From Euonymus europaeus (lineage: Eukaryota; Streptophyta; Magnoliopsida; Celastrales; Celastraceae), in NCBI GenBank assembly GCA_963580455.1, contig OY756971.1:19491001-19555000 (forward strand): DNA of 64,000 nucleotides, given 5' to 3'. Position numbers and translations under genes: made by a program. The notes below the pieces were generated by a model. That model saw only the letters and a program-made list of their open reading frames with translations. It did not search any database and was not told the DNA's origin. Of the stretch, positions 47,442 through 59,580 are shown piece after piece; the first letter of the stretch is position 1, and every line of letters begins with the position of its first letter.

Positions 47442-47518
47442 GTTCGATTCTCAAGTTTGGTGATATCGTCACTTTCAAACTTCAGTTCAATTCTCGAATT
47501 GGATGATATTGTCATTTT
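47433..47518 (+). repeat. 43-bp tandem duplication
   Basis: CAAACTTCCGTTCGATTCTC (47433) and CAAACTTCAGTTCAATTCTC (47476) begin two 43-base units that abut exactly. Confidence 0.88.
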
Positions 47519-47832
47519 CTCCTATATTATTCAATTGGGTTGGGCCTATAATGGTAGACTTAATGTGTATTTCATTGGGTATTTTTGGGAAATGTGCTTG
47601 ATCAACATTATTACAGATCTGCCGTGCTCGTCTCCAACACGAGCGTTTTACATGTGGTAGTTGGCCCAACATCCAACTGCCACTGAATACCGTTTAATCA
47701 CACGTGTCCCAATATCTAATAATAATATATGAAGGGACAAATCACAAATAGATCAAGCAAAAACATCCTTAATTCGCAACCTAGACTTTCAGTCACAGTG
47801 TCATCCCAGAGAGAGAGGAGAGGATTGGGACA

Positions 47833-48211
47833 ATGAAGGCAACAAAGAGACCGATCCACGCGGTGGCGACATGGGTTCGACGGCAACCACCGAAGATCAA
47901 GGCATTCTTGGCGTTGATGTCAGGAATTGCTGTTCTTGTGTCTCTTCGATTGATCGTTGAGGATCACGACAACCTCTTTGTAGCTGCCGAGGCTGTTCAC
48001 GCAATTGGAATCTCCGTCCTCATCTACAAGCTCATGAAGGAGAAGACTTGTGCTGGTAATGTTGTCGTCTTTTCTCTTTTGGGTTTCGTTTATAATTTGC
48101 TTCTGTTCGCATAGATGCTGGTATTGGGTTTACAATTTTGAATTCCGACTTTAAGTCTTGATCGTTTCATGTTATCGGGTACTGCGTTGTTTTAATTTGG
48201 GTATCGGAAGT

Positions 48212-48250
<39 letters not shown>

Positions 48251-51200
48251 TTCTATTTACAAAAAGATGTTGAATCTTGTTTCGATACTAAGATTTTAAT
48301 TATCTGAGAGGAATAGTACATTACTGGAACAAATACAGTCTGGAGCTGGTTTTTTCTATGAAATTGAGAGCCGGTTTGAGGATTACAATCTTACATTGTC
48401 TAAATGCACAATTTCTGGTGACTTGAAATTGTGAAAGCTGTCTGCTTTTGGCCCTTATTTGGTGCCATCATTGTTGGCTAGATGCTCTCCGCCCAATGAT
48501 GATTGAACAGTGTATTAATTTCAGACCATATCAATGTAACTGGTAACTACCTTATAGTTTTGGATTCTGGAGAATCGCAATATTGTGTTTCCTTCTCGAT
48601 GTAGCTGATATGGTTAACCGGTCTTGGTGTACTCAGGGAGCACCCCCTGTGTACCCTAATATTTTCTTGTACTACCGATGTTTTTTTATTTTGGTCACTA
48701 AAAATTCAGTAACCCGATGCATATTCTCGGAATTTTTCCAAATTTTAGTTTATTCATTATCAGTTTACTCGAATTTCATATGAAAATTGGACTATTAAGT
48801 TTATGGGTGCTATGTTTTTCAAATGTTTTTTCTTGTCCTATTATGCTTTTGGGCTGCTACCTATTTTTGCAGCTTGGTTTTCCACCATCTACATTATATA
48901 TAATGGAGATTGAAAATGTCATGTAAAACTTCTGTTAGTGTACTGATTTGGTGTGCATCGAAAAAGTAGTGCACTGCTCTTGCTAACTCATACAATGTGT
49001 TTATCTGAATGGAATTGAAGCTAATTTTTTGCAAATTCAGATTAAATTCTTCATCCGAATTGAAGCTAATTTCTTGCAAGCTTTGACCATTTTTAGGGCA
49101 TAACATCTATTAGTTGGTCTTAATATTGTCGGTATGTGGAAAACCCTTATTGCCTGCAAACCTATCACTTTGGTTTGGCAACCTGTAGTTTGGTTCTTTT
49201 TGGTTATCCTTCTTTCTCTTTATGTTTTTTTTTTCTTTCCTAAAGAGCTTCCTGGTAGTTTTTGGTCGATTTCATCTTGAGCTTCACATCCTTTCAAATT
49301 CATATGTTTTGCTCTGTTATTAACACCCGAGTCTACAGGACTTTCACTCAAAACACAGGAACTAACGGCTATGTTTCTAGCTGTTAGACTCTATTGCAGC
49401 TTTGTCATGGAATATGATATACATACATTACTTGACTCGGCTACACTGGCAACAACTATATGGGTTATATATATGATTCGTTTTAAGCTGCAGTCCAGTT
49501 ACATGGACGACAAAGACAACTTTCCAATTTACTATGTGGTGAGTTTATTTAAATTTTACTTTCCTTTTTGTACTTCGTAATAATCTCTCATGTCTGTCAT
49601 TCCGATTGGTTTCTTTTAATCTTTTTTATATTCATATCAACACCATGTTCTTAAGGTGTATACTGTGGTGATGATAGCAATATCAGTGTACAAGTCTATT
49701 TCATTTGTAGACTTATGAAGCCAAAGTTCTCTAATAAAAAGTGAGATACACCTGATGGGAAGACAGAAGATTTCAACCATGTAGTGGGCTCAGTATATAG
49801 GAGGTTAAGAACACATTTACAAATAAATGATCTACCAGTTTAGGATTAATGTGGTTGAGCCTATCAAGTTATTCACTGGATCATTGATAGCACATATGCA
49901 AGAAATGATTTTTGTCACATTTTTTAATTCTTTTTTTTTTCTTTCTTACGAACAAAATCTTGGCCTAGTGGTGAGGCATCCTTGCTGCAATCTAAAGGTG
50001 ATAAGCACCCCCATAGCTAATCAACCCACACCATAATGGGCCCATGAAGGCGATCCAGTAACAGCTCTGCAAGCCCACAACTAACCCATCCCATAGGCTC
50101 ATGGAACCTTACGAAAACCGTTGCTAATTGGTAAGGGAGTTGGACTCCGTTATAAGTAGCACCAAACCCCCACATCTAAGTGGTGGGATGAAAGGTCATG
50201 GATTCAAAGTCTGGAAATAGCTACTCGACGATTAAGCCTGCTTACATCTAGCCTTCCTCTGATGCAGCCTCCACTGTAGAAGACTTGTGCACGAAAGTTG
50301 TTTAGCTTTACCTTTTGAAGCTTTTTTGGATTAAGTATGTTGGTCTTTTCTCGCTACTTGCCTTCAGTTATTCCTAGCTTGGCACTTGATACTTTTAGGA
50401 TTTAGTAAGTAAAGATAGTTACAAGATAATTTAGCTTGTATCTTCATGTGTGCCCTCCTTTTGAATTTATCAGTTATCATTTTTCTGTTCACCTAAGTTT
50501 GTATGAATTAACAATCACAATTCCAACAGCCTCCATTGCACATGATCAAATGCTAAATTCTTCATTTCATAGACACATTCTTGTGAGATCCGATTATCCA
50601 TCTATGACTATTGCCTTGGGATTTTTTTCTTCTTCTTTCTGTTAGTGTTATTGTACTCTTTAGTTTCCTGGCATCTTATATTTCTTTAAATGTTGTACAA
50701 ATTAAAATGCATATGGGTGGAACAGTGTAAGCTGCTCTTGATTAAAAGTTGTTTTCCTAATATATTGTAACTCATTGTAGGTGATACCTTGTGCTCTTCT
50801 GTCTTTTGTTATTCATCCAACCACCCAGCATAACATAGTTAACAGGATATGCTGGGGTTTCTGTGTCTATCTAGAAGCTGTTTCAGTACTCCCTCAGCTA
50901 CGGGTCATGCAGAATACAAAGGTATGATAGAAAAAACCTATAAATGCCTCTAATTTTCAGAAAGGTTTTGGAGTTTTGACTTGAAATTTTTATTAATACT
51001 GAATCTTAAGATAACCTCTTATTCTGTCCACTTTTCAGATTGTTGAACCATTCACGGCACATTATGTGTTTGCACTTGGAGTTGCCAGGTTTTTGAGCTG
51101 TGCGCATTGGGTCCTTCAGGTTTGTTGATGCTGCCTATAATTCTTATGGATTGTTTCTATGACAATATGATTCGGTTGTGCGTTTTAAATTGCTTTATGA

Positions 51201-51974
51201 CACACATGTTGAAATGGAGGAAAGATCAAAGAGGCAAACACTAGTACGAGGTCAATCTATTGTGGCTTTTATTTTGCATTAGACATATGGTCTCACAAGA
51301 GACGCACAGTGCTATAGCTGTTGGTAAATATATAGGGCTTATATATCGTGTTCTAATTGATCACATTGATCACGGGGTCCAAGGCACCTAGTTTACATTG
51401 CTGGCGCGGGATTTATCAAAGTATTATTTGATTTGGTAAAATTCAATCTTTATCAGTTTTGGATTAACAATTCTGGTAAGTATTATTTGATTTGGTAAAG
51501 TTCAATCCTTATCAGTTTCAGATTAACAATCTTGGTGAAGGTGGTGACTGTAAGTTACATTTTGACTTTTAACCAGTTGGGTCACTTAAGATAGCTGATG
51601 ATCTCAGTTCGATTATTAATGAACTCTCCGTACATTAATGCTCAAGTAGTGATGGTAAATTTTTGGGCAGAGTCATTGCATCTTTAAATGTTGGCTTGTC
51701 CTGAAGCTCTTTTATGCAGGTGTTGGATACACGAGGACGCCTACTGACAGCCCTGGGTTATGGATTATGGCCTTCCATGGTTCTCCTCTCTGAAATTGTC
51801 CAGACTTTCATTCTCGCGGATTTTTGTTACTATTATGTTGAGAGGTTTGTACTCGACTCTTAATCCTGCTAGATTTTGTCTCCAAATAATTTTTTGAGTT
51901 CTTGAACTGTTTTTCTTGTTGACAGCCTTGTTGGTGGACAACTTGTTCTGCGTCTTCCTTCTGGAGTTGTATGA
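47833..51974 (+). CDS. ERD2-like (KDEL-receptor family) membrane protein
   Basis: 272-residue, mostly hydrophobic seven-span protein of the ER-lumen-protein-receptor family. Six exons: 47833-48055, 49339-49538, 50781-50921, 51039-51119, 51720-51844, 51926-51974 (819 nt, GT-AG). It has the extended N-terminus KATKRPIHAVATWVRRQPPKI of the plant ERD2-like (ERP) subgroup rather than that of true ERD2, then the family blocks HAIGISVLIYKLMKEKTCAG, LRVMQNTK, FTAHYVFALGVARFLSCAHW and LADFCYYYV. True ERD2 returns K/HDEL proteins from Golgi to ER; whether the ERP group binds the signal is not settled. The large introns hold a (TG)14 run, an SINE-like piece and a 59-bp duplication. It faces the CLAVATA1-type gene tail to tail, 526 bases apart. 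Confidence 0.92.
48216..48243. repeat. (TG)14 microsatellite
   Basis: Fourteen uninterrupted TG units in intron 1 of the ERD2-like gene. Confidence 0.95.
49960..50300 (+). repeat. SINE-like sequence in intron 2 of the ERD2-like gene
   Basis: TTGGCCTAGTGGTGAGGC (about 49962) fits a Pol III box A (TRGCNNAGTGG) and GGATTCAAAGTC (about 50200) resembles box B. The two are about 230 bases apart, more than in a tRNA, so either the element was interrupted or these are chance matches in one repeat. Composition differs from the AT-rich intron. Confidence 0.35.
51421..51538 (+). repeat. 59-bp tandem duplication in intron 5 of the ERD2-like gene
   Basis: GTATTATTTGATTTGGTAAA starts at 51421 and 51480; the 59-base units abut with few mismatches. 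Confidence 0.92.
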
Positions 51975-52500
51975 GTTCAATTCACAGAGATTGGAAGTAG
52001 AAGACTGACAATGTAGCATTCACAACTTCCACTGGGAATGTAACTGCTTTTCCTTCTCTGACCAAAATAGTTTGTACACTTATTTCTCCTTTGTTGCTTA
52101 TAGAGGGTCCTGCTTAGTAGGTGGACCTTGAAGTTGGCATTCGTTAAATTTTGACGCATAGTTTAATGGAGCTATTATTATGTTAAAAAATAATTAATTA
52201 GTGCTGCATTTTCGTGCCCAATATCGGTACAAATTGGATTCTTGCTGTCCATTAGTCTGCTTTGATGAACCCAGAACAAAGAAAATATTCACCTTGAAAA
52301 AGAGTTACAATAGCTTGAATGATTAAACAAACAACAACAAAGTGGAAATCAAGAAAAACTGGAAACCAACCACAGCAGACAACTTTCTTGTACTATGCCA
52401 GTCCCTAGATAAGGCCCCTCAGAACCAATAAACACAAAATTATTACAAACTGACGTGCTTTGTTATTTGCACAAGTCCCTGAGTAATCTACTATGCAAGT
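51975..52500. other. Convergent 3' UTRs
   Basis: 526 bases between the stop of the ERD2-like gene (+) and that of the CLAVATA1-type gene (-). Both 3' UTRs must lie here. No other feature seen. Confidence 0.6.
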
Positions 52501-55500
52501 CTAAAGGTTGATGAGGCTTTGTGCAGACTGGGGAGGATTAGTAAGCATATGCACAACCTCCCTCATTGTTGGTCTATGTGATGCCTCATCTTCAACACAC
52601 AACATGGCTACCTTGAACAGATTTATGACCCCTAATAGAGGGTACCCACTAAGCCTTTGGTCCACCACTGCTAGTACTGAAGAAGCATCAGACAACTGAG
52701 AAATCTCTGATGTAGTTTTCCTTACCCATCTCACTATGTCCACTCCATCCCCAAACTCCCCCACCGGCTTCCTCCCGGATATCAGTTCCAGCAACACCAC
52801 ACCAAAGCTGTAAACATCGCTCTTCTCGTCCACCTTTAACGTGTAGGCATACTCTGTTGTTCATCAAGCCATAAAAGACCAGAATTCAGTCTTTTGATCA
52901 GAATTGACTTGCAAGTCAAGTAATAAGAGGGATTTAAAATTTGAACCAGTGAACATGTTAATTTAAAGAGGTAGGTTATATGGGTAAATCTGTAAACCTG
53001 GTGCGATGTAGCCATACGAGCCAGCGATTGAGGACATGCACTCTGATGCACCGGCATCCTGCAAGAACTTAGCCAGCCCAAAATCAGCTACATGAGCCTC
53101 AAAGTCCGAGTCCAGAAGAATATTATTGGACTTGACATCTCTGTGTATGATCAAAGGCGAGCAGTCATGGTGAAGGTAACAAAGGCCCTTCGCTGCCTCA
53201 ACGGCGATCGTATACCTGGTCTCCCACTGCAAATGGCGTCCTTTCGATCCGTGCAACATCTCTCCCAAGCTTCCATTCGGCATGTACTCGTACAACAAGA
53301 AGTTCGAGTTCTTGTTCGACACGTAACCCAACAGTCTAACAATATTCCGGTGACGGATTCTGCCCAGTGTTTGAATTTCGGCCGAGAAACCATGATCGCT
53401 GCGTCCACTACCACGCCCCACCAGCCGCTTGATCGCCACATCAACACCGTCCGGCATTGACCCACGGTACACGATCCCGGCACCACCTTTGCCTATTATG
53501 TTCTCTTCTTTTAAACACCCTAGCACATCCTCTGCTTTGAAATCAAGCCGTTGGAATGCAGTGAGCTTCCAAGCCATTGATTTTTGGAGAGTATTGTTTC
53601 TCATTTTGTAGACCGTGAAGATTATCAACAACAAAGCAGTGAAGAGCACAGTGATTGTGATTATAAGCTTGGACGAAAAGAACAGCTTCTTATGGCCATG
53701 ACCAGAGGATTGGGCAGAATCCACAAAAGACCGGCAAGAAACGTTTCCTGGTGGACAGAGATTGGGATTGCCAGCGAATGCACTGTCCTTGAACACCTGA
53801 AACTGCCCGCCGGTCGGGATTCTGCCGTAGAAGTTATTGTTGGAGAGATCGAGAGCTGCGAGGCTTGTCATGGTTCGAATTTCAGCGGGAATGTGGCCAG
53901 TGATTTTATTCTGAGAAATGTTGAGAGTGCCAAGAACCGTTAGCATAACGATTCCTTTCGGAATTTCCCCACCAAGATAGTTTCGACTCAAATCAACTGC
54001 GTTAAGGGATGTACAGCGAGAAATTGAATCAGGGATTTTCCCGCTAATGTTGTTTGCGCTTATGTTGATCTTCGAGAGGGAGTCCAGACCGAAGATTTCA
54101 TTAGGAATTTCACCTGTAAATCTGTTCATTGCAAGGGACAATATGTGCAAATTTTTCAGATTCCCAATGGCGGGAGGAATGCTTCCGCCGATCCAATTGT
54201 TAGACAAGTCCAAGAATCCCAATGCATCACCGGATGCCTCCGATGGGAGCTCGCCGGAAAAGTAATTATCATACATCTCGATCACCTCCACTGCCGGCAA
54301 GCTGAAAATCCCGGCAGGAATCGTGCCACTGAGAAGGTTCTTCGAGATGCGAATTCTTTCCAACGACCTGCACTCGCCGAGTTCCTCAGGGAGCGTTCCA
54401 AAGAAGAAATTGTCCATGAGAATAAACGTTTTCAACGTCCCCCCCTTACACAAATCTCGAGGAATTAGTCCAGTGAAGTGATTCTCTGAAACGTCGACAT
54501 ACAACAATTTACCATTCCGGCCGAGATTCTGTGGTAATTCATACGTGAAGTTGTTTCCCCAAACATGAAGCGTCTCAAGAAACGGAAAATCACCAACGAA
54601 ATCGGGGATTGCACCGTAGAGGTGGTTTCTAAATACATTGAGTAACGTAATGTTCTGCAACGCAGAGAAGCTCTGCGGTATCTCTCCGATCAATTCATTG
54701 TTCGAGACATCAAATGACTTCAAACTACTTAACCCGGATAGTTCAGGAGGTATATAACCAGTAAGGCGGTTTAATTGGAGGAACAATGAGTGCAAGTGCT
54801 TCAAATTACTTAAACTCGTCGGAATCTCACCGGTGACGTTACAGCTTGCCATATCAAGAAGCCGGAGTTCACTCATCGATCCGAACTCCGGTGGAATCCC
54901 TCCGACGTATGAGTTGAAGTAGCCAATATACATTTCTCTGAGATTCTTCAACCGTGACAAAAACCCCGGCGTTTTCCCGGCGAGTCCAATGCCATTCAAC
55001 CCCAGGTACTCCAAGCTCTGTATCTCAGAATAACTCTCTGGAATTTCTCCGGTAAAGTAGTTCCCTCCAAAATGAAGATGTTTCAAATTCTTCAAATTCG
55101 CTATCTCCACCGGCAGTGAACCGGCGAAGTTGTTGTCGTAGGCGTCGAGGACCTCAAGCTCTGTCATGCCAAGAGTGATTTCACCGGGAAAATTCCCTTG
55201 AAAAAGATTGTAAGAGATGTCTAAAACCTTGAGTGACGTGAGGTTCGCCAGCTCTACTGGAAGCCTCCCCCTAAGGTTATCGTTGGAGATGGTAAGGTTC
55301 ACAAGCTTGTCCAGCAGCCCTATCTCCGGCGGAATCGTACCAAACAAGGGATGAGACGAGACATTGAGAGCGATGACACGAAACTCTTGGTCGCAAGTGA
55401 CTTCGGAAAAACTGCAGTGTGCATTGAGCGTCCACGAACCCTCCTCCCAGCCCTCCAGTCCAGAGCCTTTGGGTCCGGTCATGGCGGATTTGAGCTTCAA

Positions 55501-55575
55501 TAGAACATCGAGATCATTGTAAGCATAGGATCTGGATAACAGTATGAGAATCAGAAGGAAACAAGAGGTCCTCAT
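52501..55575 (-). CDS. CLV1: CLAVATA1-type leucine-rich-repeat receptor kinase
   Basis: 976-residue receptor kinase; Arabidopsis CLV1 (980) binds the CLE peptide CLV3 at the plasma membrane and limits the shoot stem-cell pool. Two exons, 55575-52998 and 52853-52501 (2578 + 353 nt), with the intron between GSYGYIAP and [15 protein letters not shown], as in CLV1. Seen: signal peptide (residues 1-18), N-terminal cap with paired Cys, about 20 LRRs including the CLV1-like blocks [15 protein letters not shown] and [15 protein letters not shown], a membrane span at about 634-655, and an intact kinase: [12 protein letters not shown] (about 693), the VAIK lysine (about 714), [10 protein letters not shown] (about 808-814) and DFGLAKF (about 830). 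The end is [19 protein letters not shown]. Close match over its full length makes CLV1 orthology likely, though recent paralogues cannot be excluded. Confidence 0.94.
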
Positions 55576-55667
55576 TCCGTACTTTGTCTGTGAGAGGGAG
55601 TGAGCATTAGACGAAGTTGGAGTTCAATCAAATAGCATTTGAGAGGATATCAACGAATGGAAGACTA

Positions 55668-56150
55668 GCCGTATCAAAATTGAATAAATAAATAAAGAAA
55701 AAACTGGAAAGTAAGAGGAGAGAAACGTCGGAGCGAGTCTCCTGCATGAGTAAAAAATTCAGGTTTTGGCCGAATAAGAATAACATAGGTGCATATGTCT
55801 AAATTTAGATTTATTTAAAATTTTAGATATATTTAATTGATTATATTTTAATTGGTTAAAATTTTAATAAGTAAATCGAACGATATTTAAATATGAGTTA
55901 GGATCCGGATAATAAAATTAGATAAATTTGTTGTGTTTGTGCCGTATCAAAATTGAATGAAAAAAATAAAGAAAGAAAAAACTAGGAAGTGAGAGAGAGA
56001 AACGTCGGAGCGATTACGCTGCATGAGTAAAAATTCAGGACTTTGGTCGGATATTGTTGGGTGTTTATGAAATATTTATATGTCTAATTCAATCTGTGTT
56101 AGGATCCAAACAATTAAATTGGACAATATTTTGTGTTTGACCCCAAAACT
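55668..56150. repeat. 273-bp tandem duplication upstream of the CLAVATA1-type gene
   Basis: GCCGTATCAAAATTGAAT at 55668 and 55941 starts two units sharing GAGAAACGTCGGAGCGA, GCATGAGTAAAAA and, further on, GTTAGGATCC and TTTGTGTTTG. The second copy is diverged and shortened. The first starts about 95 bases upstream of the CLV1-type start codon, so the duplication lies in its promoter or leader. Confidence 0.8.
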
Positions 56151-56850
56151 TGTTTTAAATTAAACGATTTTTTGTGTGTTTCGACCCAGATTTCAAACAT
56201 AAAACATATGTTCAAACTTTGTTTAATTTGGGTCCGATAGAATTTTGTCATCCCTAATCACAAGCAATAGCTAGTTATCTAATTATTAGGCAATTTGTAT
56301 GTGCGAGTGCCTTGAGTTTGAAATTCTCTAAGGTATTTTCAAGTGGTATATACATCTTGAATTTGTCATGCCTATGGGGTTTACGCACGTAGACTTCGGC
56401 CTAGTCTTATTTGTCGCTAAAAAGTGTTACACGTTGACTTGACGGTTCGAGTTTAGGCTCAGTCAATTGTTCGAAAAGCATGGTAAGTGGGTTTTTTTCG
56501 GTTGCGAAAAAAAGAGTGTGTTGTAGGAGTGATAAAATTATGTTCGGTTGGACTCATGGATGACCGAATTTATCCGATCCGGATTAAACTAAGTTTGAAT
56601 TTGAGTTATATGTTCAAAATTCTGATCCAAAGACCGAATACAAATACAAAATTCGATTTAAAATCGAGTTTGGGTCCCAATAGAATTTTTTATGTCCGAT
56701 TCAATTTTTCCAGGCCCGAATACATATTGAATTATTACCCAATTTATTTATATAGATTTAAACCAATTGAAGTGTGATCAATTAAATAAGTTCAAAAATA
56801 AATCTAAATCCATGCACAAATATTTCATAAACACAATATAATATATTATC
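56151..56850. repeat. Dispersed repeat copies related to 43235-43500
   Basis: The 56560-56850 part shows the same phrase order as 43235-43500 (GATGACCGAATT, CCGGATTAAACTAAGTTTGAA, AAAATTCTGATCC, GAGTTTGGGTCC). A shorter relative precedes it at about 56100-56250. Non-coding. Confidence 0.5.
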
Positions 56851-59580
56851 CGAGGCTCAACCAATTTTTTTCCACACGAACTTGCCTATTGCATCATTGC
56901 ATGTAGAGCTTGTTTTTACTGGTTCGACGTGGTGACTCTGAATTCTGAAACGACCTGTGAAGGGATGGCAGTGTCGTTTACTTCCAAACCAACAACGTCG
57001 TTTTTTCGTTCGATTTGTTCATCAATGCGGATGCCGATCTTTCGAAGAGGCATTGGATGGGCATTTCTGGTTCTGGGCCCAGTTTTAAAGGCTGTCTCTG
57101 TCTTTTTCCTATGAAAAAGACCTTCCTCACTGAACTCTCACAATTGTGGCTTTAAGCTGGAAGTCCACTCCTTTTGTTCTCTTCTCTTCTCTTCTCCACC
57201 AGATCGAGTTAGTTCATATTATTCTACGTGGACTTCAAATAATTTATTCAGTAAAAGTGACTTTTGGGTCCTCTCTTTATGCCTCAAATAAGTGGATGTA
57301 GAATCGTTCCTAAGTAGATTAACATGGATAATATGTGAGCCGTAGAAGTTGTGCGAATGAAGGCAAGCATTTGTTCTCTTAACTACAAAATGTTTTTGTG
57401 CAATTGCTTTAGGGAACCGGTTCTTATTCTCCATTAGAATGATAATTAGCTTTAAGTGACTGATAATAAAGCTTTACTTTTTACGATTACAAATACCCAT
57501 TTGGACATTTATGATTTATTGGGTGCATTATTCATTAAGGGTAGCATATTTCAACCCCCTATATGTAAACCTCCGTCCCCTATAACTTTTTAACTCAGTT
57601 ATTGTTTGCCATGTGACACACACGTCTTGGGCCCACTGATCCTTTTTCGCTGGAACCATACACGTGTAGGCCAGAAACCCATGTGGACGTGGTACCCGTT
57701 TTGGAGTCTGTGCCCGTTTTGAGTTTTGAAACATCGTTGACAAAATATATGTTAAAGCACGGGTCCCACTTGATCTTACGTGGATAATAACATCTATCTT
57801 AAAAAATAAAATCAAGCCCACGCCAGTGTTTATTAAGCAAAAATTGCATAAATATACATATTAGGCTTGTAAAAATCATAGTCCATAACATGATAAATGA
57901 GTCTCTTCATGCACTTTTATTTTTGATAATCGAGAATGTATATGTAGATATTTTTTATTGTTTACTAATTTTTTTGTAAATTCAATTTACTATGAATATT
58001 TATTATTAAATTTAATATTAAAATCAAACTAAATAAAAACACACAAACTTTTATTAAAAGTATTATTTATTATTAATTATTAATTCATGCAGACTTTTTT
58101 CTATGGTAAAATATAGTCATTCACCAAGAAGACATTTTGTACAAATGATAACGTTATCTCTTATTTTTTATTTATTTGTTGATAATACGACTAGGGAAGA
58201 AATAAAAAAGATTACGGTTAAGCAAAATATAAGAATTGTTTTGATTGACTGGATACGTGAATATACATGCAGCCACATAAATGCAGCATGTGAAATTTGT
58301 AAATTATAAATAATTAAATAATTAAAAATTACATGACAAGATATTATAGTTATAGGGGGTTAAAAGTAGGGGTGTTTATCATGAGCCTATTCATTAATCA
58401 TTATCTACCGCTACCAGAAGCAGAAGATCCGCTTAGATGCCTATTGCCTAGTAGTATTTTTAGAAATTCAAGACCAAACAAGAGCCCTCAAGCCGAATGG
58501 ATTTTTTTTTGGGTTTTTTTTGGTAATATTTATGTCTTGAAAATGCGTGCATGCATTTATGCGTGTGAGAGGTACACGCGTTGAGAACTAAGAAGAAGCT
58601 ACCATTGCCATTTTGTAACTAGAGATATCAACAAGGCGGGGACCTCTTTGCTCTCTTACATACTCGTTACTCGTTGAGTATTTTATTTTTTTTATCACAT
58701 CCTCATACCAGGTTATGGAATTCCTGCATATTTATCAGCACCGTCGATTGTAATTGTAAAAATTGCAGAAAGTTTTAAAACGCATGGTGAATTATATTAA
58801 ATTATATCCATCATGATAAATTATTGAGTTTGACTTAATGTATAATACCCATAAAATAAATAAATCAATTAATTAATGCGTTTATTAGAAAAATTAAATA
58901 ATGACATATAGTATAAATAATATTATTATACATATAATTAATAATATATATGAGTATGAGACCGGTTAGATTTTGACAAATCTATTTCTATACTCATCCC
59001 GTTAGTCTTTTACATAGAAATTCTGCCCTCGTTGTTCGATTCATTAACTAACCAGACAAACTCATATAATTTGAGACTAATTGTGTGAATACCTGTCAGA
59101 TATAGATACTTTTGACATTAGTAATATTGTGGGTTGCAGCAATGATTGGTAGACCTGTGTATCCAGTTTGCACAATTTACGAGGTTCAGTTGTGTAATGA
59201 TGTGAAGAAAATCTCTCCTCTTCAAACTTGCAATCAGTGAAGTGTGTAGAGATGGGGCAAGGGTCACATCACCATAAACGAGACCCTCAACTGGGCCGTT
59301 TTGGGGGAAGCCCAGTCTCATCCGTCTGGAGTTCTGTACTCCGTATTCTTCGGTGATGGGCTATTTTTGTCGAGTTAGATTGGGCTGGTCCATTACTCTC
59401 AACTTTAACAACAGCCCACAAGTGGCTTGGAATAGAGGTCTTGTATCAGTGCCCCATGCGTTCTTTTGGATTGTGGTCCAAGCAAAGCCGATCTGGGCTT
59501 TTACAACAATGGTCATTTACTTGAGAATTGATGGAGAAAAATTTATTTGGAATTTCTGTTGGCAAAATAATGGATGTCAT
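56851..59580. other. Gene-poor AT-rich spacer
   Basis: No convincing gene. Short open frames at 56929, 57528, 58333 and 59353 do not resemble known proteins. A CTTCTCTTCTCTTCTC run is at about 57182-57197. AT-rich tracts dominate 57840-58330 and 58750-58960. Confidence 0.5.

Larger units (their letters stand above)
47106..47832. other. Invertase 3' region and ERD2-like promoter, with local duplications
   Basis: Holds the invertase 3' UTR, two short tandem duplications (listed separately) and the leader of the next gene, with a purine-rich GAGAGAGAGGAGAGGA just before the ATG at 47833. No clear TATA box. Confidence 0.5.

Noticed and set aside
53092..54468. Several plus-strand open frames of 60-122 residues
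   Set aside because: All lie opposite the kinase and LRR exon of the CLAVATA1-type gene and carry no domain.
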